From: Pseudomonadota bacterium
GTDB taxonomy: Bacteria > Pseudomonadota > Alphaproteobacteria > Acetobacterales > Acetobacteraceae
Direction of reading: 5' to 3'
Length of the DNA stretch: 5,907 bases
Assembly (NCBI GenBank): GCA_021826565.1
Contig: JAKAZJ010000146.1
Location: forward strand, 1 to 5,907
Program-made: the position numbers and the translations under genes
The notes under the pieces: model-generated
Databases searched by the model: none
Seen by the model: the letters and a program-made list of their open reading frames with translations, nothing else
Told to the model about the DNA's origin: nothing
In this document: positions 1 through 5,907 of the stretch, piece by piece
Numbering within the stretch: position 1 is the stretch's first letter
Layout: each line of letters opens with the position of its first letter

Positions 1-2
1 TC

Positions 3-245
3 GCCCGCATCGTGCTGCGAGATGCTGCGGGAGAGCGCGAAATCGCCCTCGACTCCCCTGCCCTCACCCGCGGCTGGCATCCGGTGGAACGCAGCGCAGG
101 AGCGGCCTGGCGCTGGACCGACGGCGCCGCCCTGCTCCCGCTCCCTGGCCACGATTCGCAGGCCATACTGGAAATCGATCTTGCCGGCTCTATGACCTAC
201 TGCGTCGCCGCCGATACAGTGGAAGCAAGCCGCCACGCGGCCTGA
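3..245 (+). CDS. C-terminal end of an unidentified protein (5' end outside window)
   Basis: The frame is open from the left edge and ends at TGA 243-245, giving about 80 C-terminal residues. The GTG at 12 is internal to the open frame, so there is no reason to treat it as the real start. The segment contains GWHPVE, then WRWTDGAALLPLP, and ends in a short Ala/His-rich tail. A Trp-rich 'GWH..E...WRWTDG.A.L' pattern resembles C-terminal tails I associate with Acetobacteraceae surface-glycan or Hint-domain proteins. That is a recollection of style, not an identification, and no catalytic motif is visible. Base composition and codon use look like the neighbours, which supports real coding. The gene converges on the minus-strand gene that ends at 316, with a shared hairpin between them. 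Function is left unassigned. Confidence 0.55.
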   Translation, partial: ARIVLRDAAGEREIALDSPALTRGWHPVERSAGAAWRWTDGAALLPLPGHDSQAILEIDLAGSMTYCVAADTVEASRHAA

Positions 246-246
246 C

Positions 247-280
247 AAAAAAGCCCCCGGGCCGAGTCCGGCACGGGGGC
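247..280 (-). terminator. Rho-independent terminator for the minus-strand hypothetical gene
   Basis: A 7-bp perfect GC stem is formed by GCCCCCG (253-259) and CGGGGGC (274-280). After one G/A mismatch it extends by a further GCC/GGC pairing (261-263 with 270-272), leaving a 6-base loop. On the minus strand the hairpin is followed directly by six T residues (the complement of A247-252), the classic intrinsic-terminator layout. It lies 36 bases past the stop codon of the 316-645 gene. On the plus strand the hairpin is followed by AATGTCATAG, which is not U-rich. It may therefore stabilise the 3' end of the upstream plus-strand transcript, but it is not a canonical terminator in that direction. 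Confidence 0.8.
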
Positions 281-315
281 AATGTCATAGCAGATACTGA
301 AGACCGGGGCTTGCG

Positions 316-645
316 TTACCCGGTCAATACCTCCGGTTCGTCCGCGCCCAACGCGGCGCAGCGCGCCAGTTCGGTTTGCAGCCGCTGCACCTGCCCCGTG
401 ATCCGCCGCCGCTCGCCCCCCGAGAAATGCTCTCCGCGCAGCGCCATGCGTTCCAGCACGATCAGCAGATCCCGTGCCGTGGCCGGATCGTTGGCCAGAC
501 AAGCGCGGCCGAAGGCATCCTCGACCGAATCGGACACGCGCCGACGCAGTACCGAAAGCACCTGTGCCATCCGCGCGGGCGGGATGACCGCAGGTTGATC
601 GCGCGTCGCATCGGCCCGTCGGAAGAACTCCGGTATCCGTCGCAT
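316..645 (-). CDS. Small conserved-looking hypothetical protein, 109 aa
   Basis: I do not recognise a named family. The protein starts MRRIPEFFRR and ends EPEVLTG, with TAA at 316-318. The open frame continues upstream to 1119, but that part runs antisense through aroQ. ATG at 643-645 is chosen because AAGGA (655-659) sits 9 bases before it. The product has no signal peptide, membrane segment or cysteine cluster and looks cytosolic. It is Arg/Glu/Ala-rich and probably mostly helical: residues 23-55 contain a VLRRRVSDSVEDAF helix, and residues 56-100 contain a DLLIVLERMALRGEHF stretch followed by GGERRRI and a second amphipathic helix. It is transcribed divergently from aroQ and ends in a strong terminator, so it is probably monocistronic. 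Several frames are open across this region. The matched ribosome binding site, the terminator and the protein-like composition favour this one. Role unknown. Confidence 0.7.
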   Translation of the reverse strand: MRRIPEFFRRADATRDQPAVIPPARMAQVLSVLRRRVSDSVEDAFGRACLANDPATARDLLIVLERMALRGEHFSGGERRRITGQVQRLQTELARCAALGADEPEVLTG

Positions 646-654
646 CACATCCAG

Positions 655-659
655 TCCTT
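655..659 (-). promoter_or_regulatory. Ribosome binding site that fixes the start of the 109-aa gene
   Basis: Read on the minus strand, AAGGA is followed by a 9-base spacer (CTGGATGTG) and then ATG at 645-643. This is close to ideal Shine-Dalgarno spacing and is the main reason to start the gene here rather than far upstream in the same open frame, inside the aroQ antisense. Confidence 0.6.
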
Positions 660-762
660 GCAGCCAACAGCGCTTTTCGCCCGTCTTCTCTTGCAAATCA
701 GTTACAGCCGCACCGGCGACCCCGGCATGGACCGCATCCCTGGCCTGTGCTAGCCCCGCGCC

Positions 763-1224
763 ATGTCTGATCCTGAACTCCGGCCCCTGATTGCAGTTCT
801 GAACGGCCCCAACCTCAACATGCTGGGCCTGCGCGAACCCGACCTGTACGGTACTGCCACGCTGGACGACGTGGAGCAGCTCTGCGCCGAAGCCGGCGAT
901 CAACTGGGACTTGCGATCGATTTCCGCCAGACCAACGGGGAAGGCGAACTGGTCTCCTGGGTCCAGGAATGTCGCGGCCGCGCCGCCGGTCTGGTCATCA
1001 ACCCGGCCGGATACACGTCCACATCGATCGCGTTGATGGACGCCATTCTGGCCGCTGGCATCCCCACGATCGAAGTGCACATCACCAATATCCATCGCCG
1101 CGAATCCTTCCGCCACCATTCCTACGTCTCGCGCGCCGCCGCGGGCGTGATCTGCGGCCTCGGCATACGTGGCTACGCGCTCGCGCTACAATCCATGGCC
1201 GCCCTGATCGAGGACCAAGCATGA
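763..1224 (+). CDS. aroQ: Type II 3-dehydroquinate dehydratase (shikimate pathway)
   Basis: This cytosolic enzyme converts 3-dehydroquinate to 3-dehydroshikimate, step three of the shikimate pathway; family members are usually dodecamers. The 153 residues are normal for the family. Visible landmarks are LNGPNLNMLGLREP (13-26), with N17 and lid Arg R24, catalytic Tyr Y29 in LYGT, FRQTNGEGEL (54-63), INPAGYTSTS (79-88, with N80), D93, and EVHITNIHRRE (104-114), with E104, catalytic His H106 and R113. Two positions differ from the usual pattern: G59 where RQ.NHEGEL normally has His, and S86 where the NxxxxTHTS motif normally has a substrate-contacting His. The rest of the active site looks intact, so activity is likely. 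ATG 763 is the first start after the in-frame TAG at 751. No good Shine-Dalgarno precedes it. The gene overlaps accB by four bases (ATGA). The aroQ-accB-accC order is familiar in alphaproteobacteria. Confidence 0.95.
   Translation: MSDPELRPLIAVLNGPNLNMLGLREPDLYGTATLDDVEQLCAEAGDQLGLAIDFRQTNGEGELVSWVQECRGRAAGLVINPAGYTSTSIALMDAILAAGIPTIEVHITNIHRRESFRHHSYVSRAAAGVICGLGIRGYALALQSMAALIEDQA
1210..1214 (+). promoter_or_regulatory. Ribosome binding site of accB inside the aroQ 3' end
   Basis: GAGGA lies 6 bases before ATG 1221, within the last codons of aroQ. Together with the ATGA stop/start overlap it supports ATG 1221 as the accB start and suggests translational coupling of accB to aroQ. Confidence 0.6.
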
Positions 1225-1673
1225 CCCGCCTGCCGCTCGACCCGGACGCGATTCGCGCGCTCGCCGCCATCCTGACCGAAACCGGCCTGACCGAGATCGA
1301 GATTGCCGAGAAGGACAGCCGCATCCGTGTGGTGCGCGCCCCCGCGCCGGCGGCGGTGGACGCGCTTGCCCGCCAAGCCCCGATCGCCGCTGAGCCCGTT
1401 GCAGCACCCATCGCGCCGCCCCCGCCCGACGCCGCGCATCCCGGCGCCGTGACCAGCCCCATGGTCGGCGTCGCCTATCTCGCCCCGGAACCCGGGGCCG
1501 CACCGTTCGTCACCATCGGCCAGGCCGTCTCCGCCGGCCAGACACTGCTGCTGATCGAGGCAATGAAGACCTTTAACCAAATCAAGGCCCCGAAAGCCGG
1601 GACTGTCGCCCGCATCCTGATCGCCGCCGGCTCCCCGGTGGAATACGGCGAAGCCTTGATGATCCTGGATTAG
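1221..1673 (+). CDS. accB: Biotin carboxyl carrier protein of acetyl-CoA carboxylase (BCCP)
   Basis: BCCP carries the biotin that AccC carboxylates and that the AccA/AccD carboxyltransferase uses to convert acetyl-CoA to malonyl-CoA for fatty acid synthesis in the cytosol. The 150 residues show the standard layout. An N-terminal helical and beta region (about 5-40, ILTETGLTEIEIAEKDSRIRV) is followed by an Ala/Pro-rich flexible linker (about 41-76). The C-terminal biotinyl/lipoyl-like domain (about 78-150) begins TSPMVGVAYLAPEPG. The biotinylated lysine is K116 in EAMKTFNQI; the family consensus is near EAMKMMNEI, so T117 and F118 are variants after the essential Met-Lys. The domain ends with the usual GSPVEYGEALMILD. 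ATG 1221 overlaps the aroQ stop and has a good ribosome binding site. The accC start follows four bases after the stop, as expected for subunits made together. Confidence 0.96.
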   Translation: MTRLPLDPDAIRALAAILTETGLTEIEIAEKDSRIRVVRAPAPAAVDALARQAPIAAEPVAAPIAPPPPDAAHPGAVTSPMVGVAYLAPEPGAAPFVTIGQAVSAGQTLLLIEAMKTFNQIKAPKAGTVARILIAAGSPVEYGEALMILD

Positions 1674-1677
1674 CGCG

Positions 1678-3021
1678 TTGTTCCAGAAGGTCCTGATCGC
1701 CAACCGGGGCGAGATCGCGCTGCGCATCCAGCGTGCCTGCCGCGAGCTCGGCATCCCCACCGTCGCAGTCCATTCGACTGCCGATTCGGACGCCATGCAT
1801 GTGCGCCTGGCCGACGAATCGGTCTGCATCGGCCCGCCCGCCGCCAAGGACAGCTACCTCAATATCCCGGCGATCTTGTCCGCCGCGGCGATAACCGGGG
1901 CGGACGCGATCCATCCCGGCTACGGCTTTCTGTCGGAGAACGCTCGCTTCGCCGAGATGGTGGAAGCGCACGGCCTTACCTTTATCGGCCCGGCGCCCGC
2001 ACATATCCGCATGATGGGCGACAAGATCGCAGCCAAGGCCGCCATGGCCAGCCTCGGCGTCCCGCTGGTCCCCGGCTCTGACGGCGAGGTTCCGGATCTG
2101 GCCACTGCGCGCATCGTGGCCGACCAGATCGGCTATCCCGTGCTGGTGAAAGCCGCCGCCGGCGGGGGCGGTCGGGGCATGAAAGTCGCCCGGACAGCCG
2201 CCGATCTGGAAGAAGCGTTCCGGCTGGCGCGGACCGAGTCCGCCGCCGCCTTCGGTAACGACGCGGTCTATCTGGAAAAATACCTCGATCGCCCCCGCCA
2301 TATCGAGTTCCAGATCATGGCCGACGCGCACGGGAGCGTGGTGCATTTTGGCGAGCGCGACTGCTCCCTGCAACGCCGCCACCAGAAACTGTTGGAAGAG
2401 GCAGGCTCCCCCGCCCTCACGCCGTCGGCCCGCGCGCGGATGGGCGAGACGGTAACGGCCGCGTTGGCCAAGCTCGGCTATCGCAATGCCGGAACGCTGG
2501 AATTCCTGTATCAAGATGGTCAGTTCGCCTTCATCGAGATGAACACCCGCCTCCAGGTCGAACACCCGATCACCGAGATGGTCTGCGGGATCGACCTGGT
2601 GCGCGAACAACTCCGCGTCGCCGACGGTGAGGCGCTCGGCTACACCCAGGCCGACATCGTCTTCTCCGGCCACGCCATCGAGTGCCGCGTCACCGCCGAA
2701 CACCCGGTCACTTTCACTCCCTCCCCCGGCAAGGTGACCGCTTTCCACGCCCCCGGCGGGCTTGGCGTGCGAGTCGATTCCGCGCTCTATGCCGGCTACG
2801 TGGTCCCGCCCTATTACGACAGCATGGTCGCGAAGCTGATCGTGCACGCCCCCACCCGCCCGGCCGCAATCGCCCGCCTGAGTCGAGCGCTGGACGAGTT
2901 CGCCGTTCACGGGATCGAGACGACACTGCCCCTGCACCGGCGGATCGTCGATGACCCGGCGTTCCAGCGGGGAGATTATACGATCCACTGGCTCGAACAT
3001 TTCGTGGACGCGGCGGGCTGA
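1678..3021 (+). CDS. accC: Biotin carboxylase subunit of acetyl-CoA carboxylase
   Basis: AccC carboxylates biotin on BCCP using ATP and bicarbonate, the first half-reaction of acetyl-CoA carboxylase. The 447 residues match the usual ~450. The N-terminal biotin carboxylase domain (1-110) opens FQKVLIANRGEIALRI and contains IHPGYGFLSENA (78-89). The ATP-grasp domain (about 115-320) has K116, K158, the glycine loop AAAGGGGRGMK (159-169), H208 in PRHIEFQ, K237 in RRHQK, and EMNTRLQVEHP (287-297) with E287, N289, R291 and E295. The C-terminal domain has catalytic R337 in ECR and VVPPYYDSMVAKLI (375-388). Residues fall one position before their E. coli equivalents after residue 116, so the active site is complete. 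The usual NAED near R337 reads TAEH here. The TTG at 1678 is chosen because family members begin exactly at this MF.KVLIANRGE. The ribosome binding site before it is weak, which suggests coupling to accB. Confidence 0.97.
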   Translation: MFQKVLIANRGEIALRIQRACRELGIPTVAVHSTADSDAMHVRLADESVCIGPPAAKDSYLNIPAILSAAAITGADAIHPGYGFLSENARFAEMVEAHGLTFIGPAPAHIRMMGDKIAAKAAMASLGVPLVPGSDGEVPDLATARIVADQIGYPVLVKAAAGGGGRGMKVARTAADLEEAFRLARTESAAAFGNDAVYLEKYLDRPRHIEFQIMADAHGSVVHFGERDCSLQRRHQKLLEEAGSPALTPSARARMGETVTAALAKLGYRNAGTLEFLYQDGQFAFIEMNTRLQVEHPITEMVCGIDLVREQLRVADGEALGYTQADIVFSGHAIECRVTAEHPVTFTPSPGKVTAFHAPGGLGVRVDSALYAGYVVPPYYDSMVAKLIVHAPTRPAAIARLSRALDEFAVHGIETTLPLHRRIVDDPAFQRGDYTIHWLEHFVDAAG

Positions 3022-3061
3022 CCCGCCCGTCCGGTCACGCGCAAGGAAACCGCGCCGCCCG

Positions 3062-4642
3062 ATGATGTATTTCAGCCGCCTCAAGACCGCGCTGGTCCTG
3101 GCCGCCTGCCTGCTGGGGGCGATCCTGTGCATTCCTAACATGATGCGCGCTCCCGCGCCCTGGCTGCCGTGGCGTACGGTGCATCTCGGCCTCGATCTGC
3201 AAGGTGGCAGCTATTTGCTGATGCAGGTCGATATGAAGGCGGTGGTAAAAGAGCGGCTGAACGGCCTGCTCGACAGCACCCGCCAGGCGCTGCGGCATGT
3301 GCCGGGCGGTACTCCTGTATTCTACCGTTCCCTGATAGCCGACATCGCCCATGACCGCGTCGTGCTGCGGTTACGCGATCCAAAGCAGACCGCGGTCGCG
3401 CTCACCGTGCTGTCCAAGCTGGCGGCGATCGATCCCGCAACCGGCGTGCCAGAGTTGTCCGTGACCTCTACCGCCGGCCAAATCACGCTTACCCTGTCAC
3501 CGGTCGCACTGCACGCTCGCGCCACCGCGGCGGTGCAGCAGTCGATCGAGATCGTCCGCCGCCGCATCGACGCAACCGGCGTGGTTGATCCCGAGATCAC
3601 CCGCCAAGGTGAATCTCATATCGTGGTCCAGTTGCCGGGCATCGGCGACCCCGACCGCATCAAGCATCTGCTGGGCGAGACGGCGCATATGACGTTCCAG
3701 CTGGTGGACGAGGGCGCCACCCCCGGTACGGTCCCGCCACCCGGAGTGCAGTTCCTGCCGATGCAAGACGACCCGCACCAGGTCGTCGCGGTCTATGACC
3801 GGGTGGATGTAGATGGCGCGGATCTGACGAATGCGTCGGCCGGGACCGACCCTCAGAGTGGGCAGTGGGTGGTCAATTTCACCTTCAACTCAATCGGTGC
3901 GCGGCGCTTCGGCGATATTACGCGCACCCATGTCGGCCGCCGCTTCGCCATCGTACTGGACGGGAAGGTGCTCAGTGCCCCGGTGATCCGCGAACCGATT
4001 CTGGGTGGGTCTGGTCAGATCAGCGGAAATTTCAGCGCCCAGTCCTCCTCTGACCTGGCACTGCTCCTGCGCGCGGGGGCGCTGCCTGCACCGCTCACGG
4101 TGGTGGAGCAGAACTCGATCGGGCCGGAACTGGGGGCGGACTCCATCCGCTCCGGCGCGATCGCACTGGGCGTGGGGTTCCTTCTGGTAATCGGCTTCAT
4201 GGGCATGTTCTACGGCGTGCTGGGCTGGCTCGCCAACGTAGCTCTGGTGGTCAATTTGGTCCTGATGCTGGCGGTAATGTCGCTGTTGCAGGCGACACTG
4301 ACGCTACCCGGCATGGCGGGGATCCTGTTGACGCTGGGCATGGCAGTGGACGCCAACATCCTGATCAACGAGCGCATCCGCGAAGAACAGAAGAATGGCC
4401 GGCCACCCCTGGCCGCGCTGGAGCATGGGTTCCAGCGCGCCTACCGGACCATCTTCGACTCCAATGCCACCACGTTCCTCGCCCATGTGATGCTGTTCAT
4501 CTTCGGTTCCGGCCCCGTTCGCGGCTTCGCCGTGACCATCACCATCGGTATCGCGACCTCACTGTTCACGGCCTGGATGCTGACCCGGCTGCTGGTGTCG
4601 CGCTGGTACATCTCGTTTCGTCCGCGCCTGCTGCCGGTGTAA
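3062..4642 (+). CDS. secD: Protein translocase subunit SecD
   Basis: SecD pairs with SecF (and usually YajC) in the inner membrane. It uses the proton gradient to pull proteins through SecYEG on the periplasmic side. The 526 residues are shorter than E. coli SecD (615) but typical of alphaproteobacteria. TM1 is about 9-27, followed by the conserved LGLDLQGGSYLL (42-53) and the large periplasmic P1 domain up to about 360, which includes RRRIDATGVVDPEITRQG and IVVQLPGIGDPDRI. From ELGADSIRSG (about 357-365) come five more hydrophobic segments: about 366-386, 388-410, 413-435, 460-480 and 484-506. GMAVDANILINERIREE carries the conserved acidic D430 implicated in proton coupling. ATG 3062 or ATG 3065 could start; AAGGA at 3043-3047 is 14 bases before the first, so 3062 is preferred. 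The open frame extends further upstream, but that part overlaps accC. No yajC precedes it; accC ends 40 bases upstream. Confidence 0.96.
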   Translation: MMYFSRLKTALVLAACLLGAILCIPNMMRAPAPWLPWRTVHLGLDLQGGSYLLMQVDMKAVVKERLNGLLDSTRQALRHVPGGTPVFYRSLIADIAHDRVVLRLRDPKQTAVALTVLSKLAAIDPATGVPELSVTSTAGQITLTLSPVALHARATAAVQQSIEIVRRRIDATGVVDPEITRQGESHIVVQLPGIGDPDRIKHLLGETAHMTFQLVDEGATPGTVPPPGVQFLPMQDDPHQVVAVYDRVDVDGADLTNASAGTDPQSGQWVVNFTFNSIGARRFGDITRTHVGRRFAIVLDGKVLSAPVIREPILGGSGQISGNFSAQSSSDLALLLRAGALPAPLTVVEQNSIGPELGADSIRSGAIALGVGFLLVIGFMGMFYGVLGWLANVALVVNLVLMLAVMSLLQATLTLPGMAGILLTLGMAVDANILINERIREEQKNGRPPLAALEHGFQRAYRTIFDSNATTFLAHVMLFIFGSGPVRGFAVTITIGIATSLFTAWMLTRLLVSRWYISFRPRLLPV

Positions 4643-4647
4643 CCGCA

Positions 4648-5634
4648 ATGTTTTTCTCCCGCCTGCTGCGTCCGATGTTCCGCCTGGTGCCGGACGGCAC
4701 TCGTATTCGCTTCATGCGCGGGCGCTATATGGGGCTGATCGTCTCCGCGGTCCTTTCCAGCGCCTCAATCGCGCTATTCTTCTATCCGGGGCTGACCTTC
4801 GGGATCGATTTCTCGGGCGGCATCGTGATGCAGGTGAAGACGCCTAGTCCGGCGAATTTCAGTGCGATCCGCGTGGCGCTGACGGCGCAGCACCTGCCGC
4901 AGCAAGGCGTGCAGAGTTTCGGAGCGCCGGATCAGGTCCTGATCCGACTCGGCGTGCAGCCGACGGCGCAAGCCACGGATGTCGCGGTCGCAAAGGTGCG
5001 CGCTGCGCTGGCGCAGGCTGTGCCGGGGGCAAAAATCCTCCGCACCAGCACGATCGGCGCGGCGGTCTCCGCGCAGCTGTTCCGCAACGGTATCCTGGCG
5101 CTGGTGCTCTCACTAGCGATGATCCTGGTCTATATCTGGTTCCGCTTCGAATGGCAGTTCGCCGTGGGTGCCGTGGTCACGCTGGTGCTGGACATCACCA
5201 AGACCATCGGCTTCCTGGTGATAACACATTTCGATTTCGACCTGGTGATGGTCGCGGCGATCCTGACGGTCCTCGGCTATTCCACCAATGACAAGGTGGT
5301 GGTGTACGACCGGGTGCGGGAGAATCTCCGCAAATACAAGACCATGCCGCTACGTGAGCTGATCGACCTGTCAATCAACGAAACATTGAACCGCACCGTC
5401 GGCACGTCCATGACCGTGTTCCTGGCATCCCTGCCGCTGGCGTTGTTCGGCGGCGAGTCGATCTCGGGATTCGCCTGGGTGATGCTGTTCGGAATCGTGG
5501 TCGGAACCTCCTCCTCGATCTTCATCGCTGCGCCAATCCTGCTGTTCCTGGGCGAGCACCGGTTGCGCCGCGACGCCGCCGCGGTGACCGTCGCGCGGGC
5601 GCGGGTGGACGCGGCGCCGCGCGCCAAGCCCTGA
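4648..5634 (+). CDS. secF: Protein translocase subunit SecF
   Basis: SecF is the membrane partner of SecD in the proton-driven accessory complex of SecYEG. At 328 residues it is the normal family length (about 300-330). An N-terminal stretch RLVPDGTRIRFMRGR leads into TM1 (about 28-47), then the family motif GIDFSGGIVMQV (52-63). A periplasmic domain runs to about 140, with RTSTIGAAVSAQL near its end. Then come five hydrophobic segments, about 147-165, 168-190, 194-212, 246-268 and 276-297. GYSTNDKVVVYDRVREN (210-226) includes D215, the residue position conserved for function in the family, and RTVGTSMTVFLASLPLALFG follows. The C-terminal tail (about 305-328) is Arg/Ala-rich and cytosolic. 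ATG 4648 lies five bases after the secD stop with no clear ribosome binding site, so translational coupling to secD is likely. Confidence 0.97.
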   Translation: MFFSRLLRPMFRLVPDGTRIRFMRGRYMGLIVSAVLSSASIALFFYPGLTFGIDFSGGIVMQVKTPSPANFSAIRVALTAQHLPQQGVQSFGAPDQVLIRLGVQPTAQATDVAVAKVRAALAQAVPGAKILRTSTIGAAVSAQLFRNGILALVLSLAMILVYIWFRFEWQFAVGAVVTLVLDITKTIGFLVITHFDFDLVMVAAILTVLGYSTNDKVVVYDRVRENLRKYKTMPLRELIDLSINETLNRTVGTSMTVFLASLPLALFGGESISGFAWVMLFGIVVGTSSSIFIAAPILLFLGEHRLRRDAAAVTVARARVDAAPRAKP

Positions 5635-5636
5635 CG

Positions 5637-5907
5637 GTGGCCCCGGCCGCGACCACCCCGGACCCGCTACTCGCCGCCAACATCGTCCAGTTCGCGCGGC
5701 TGCTGCGCCGCGCCGGCCTTCCCGTAGGTCCCGCCGAAACGTTGGCCGCGACCCGCGCCCTGACCCTGATCGACCTGGGGCAGCGCGCCGAAGCCCGCAC
5801 CGCGCTGCGCGCCATCATGGTTCATCGCCACGAGCACCAGGAGATTTTCGATCACGCCTTTGCGCTGTTTTTCCGTGATGCCGCAGCCTCCCACCAAGCT
5901 GCGGCGA
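5637..5907 (+). CDS. N-terminus of a CoxE-like VWA domain protein (3' end outside window)
   Basis: Ninety codons are visible and the frame is open to the right edge. GTG 5637 lies two bases after the secF stop. The segment resembles the N-terminal region of CoxE/YehP-type VWA proteins: a helix LLAANIVQFARLLRRAGL (11-28), the signature LPVGPAETL (28-36), LTLIDLGQRAEARTALRAIMVHR (42-64) and IFDHAFALFFRD (70-81). In this family the region precedes a C-terminal von Willebrand A metal-binding domain, which is not in the window. Family members often sit beside a MoxR-type AAA+ ATPase and act as chaperone-like factors for cofactor or metal insertion, as CoxE does with CoxD for CO dehydrogenase. The substrate here cannot be judged. 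No ribosome binding site is evident; the near-overlap points to coupling with secF. An upstream start is excluded because it would lie within secF. Confidence 0.8.
   Translation, partial: MAPAATTPDPLLAANIVQFARLLRRAGLPVGPAETLAATRALTLIDLGQRAEARTALRAIMVHRHEHQEIFDHAFALFFRDAAASHQAAA

Noticed and set aside
376..753. Plus-strand frame of 125 codons opposite the 109-aa gene
   Set aside because: His/Pro/Arg-rich translation typical of an out-of-frame GC shadow; no ribosome binding site, and it lies antisense to a gene with a matched start and terminator.
316..1119. Long minus-strand open frame (267 codons) running through aroQ
   Set aside because: Only the part from ATG 645 to 316 looks like a gene. 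The upstream portion is antisense to clearly conserved aroQ codons and has low-complexity GC-shadow composition.
969..1220. Upstream extension of accB within aroQ
   Set aside because: The Arg/His-rich extension overlaps aroQ in another frame. ATG 1221 has a good ribosome binding site and gives the normal BCCP N-terminus.
2951..3061. Upstream extension of SecD within accC
   Set aside because: The Arg/Ser-rich extension is unlike SecD N-termini and overlaps accC. The membrane segment right after MMYFSRLK is the expected beginning.
1582..3141. 519-codon minus-strand open frame opposite accC
   Set aside because: It mirrors the complete, motif-rich accC on the plus strand; open antisense frames are expected in GC-rich coding DNA. 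No domain is recognisable.
763..5907. A novel multi-gene defence or mobile system
   Set aside because: Every gene except the incomplete VWA gene is a core housekeeping gene with intact motifs. No transposase, integrase, repeats, toxin or composition shift is visible.

Overview
The window is GC-rich, densely packed bacterial chromosome with short intergenic gaps. The proteins have an alphaproteobacterial character. The aroQ-accB-accC order, short SecD/SecF proteins and a CoxE-type VWA gene would suit Rhodospirillales, perhaps Acetobacteraceae. That family placement rests on recall of family sequences, not on a search. I see no phage, insertion sequence, CRISPR array, tRNA or rRNA.

Layout. Positions 3-245 (+) hold the C-terminal end of a gene that starts outside the window; I cannot assign its function. 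It converges with a 109-residue hypothetical gene on the minus strand (316-645). Between the two lies a GC-rich hairpin followed, in the minus direction, by six U residues, which is a good intrinsic terminator for the minus-strand gene. A 117-base divergent intergenic region (646-762) separates the hypothetical gene from aroQ. It should carry promoters for both directions, but I could not pick out convincing -35/-10 pairs in it.

From 763 to the right edge all genes are on the plus strand and tightly spaced: aroQ (763-1224), accB (1221-1673, overlapping aroQ by ATGA), accC (1678-3021, TTG start), secD (3062-4642), secF (4648-5634) and the start of a CoxE-like VWA gene (5637 to the edge, GTG start). 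The largest gap is 40 bases (accC-secD), and no terminator is visible within the run, so one operon, or two overlapping transcription units, is plausible.

Function. AroQ makes 3-dehydroshikimate in the shikimate pathway. AccB and AccC are the biotin carrier and biotin carboxylase halves of acetyl-CoA carboxylase, the first committed step of fatty acid synthesis. SecD and SecF form the membrane complex that uses the proton gradient to help the SecYEG translocon complete export. The VWA gene probably belongs to a MoxR-ATPase/VWA chaperone-like pair whose remainder lies outside the window.

I found no clear new system. The items most worth a second look are substitutions in AroQ at a normally conserved substrate-contact histidine, the accBC-secDF junction without yajC, the VWA gene coupled to secF, and the small uncharacterised minus-strand gene.
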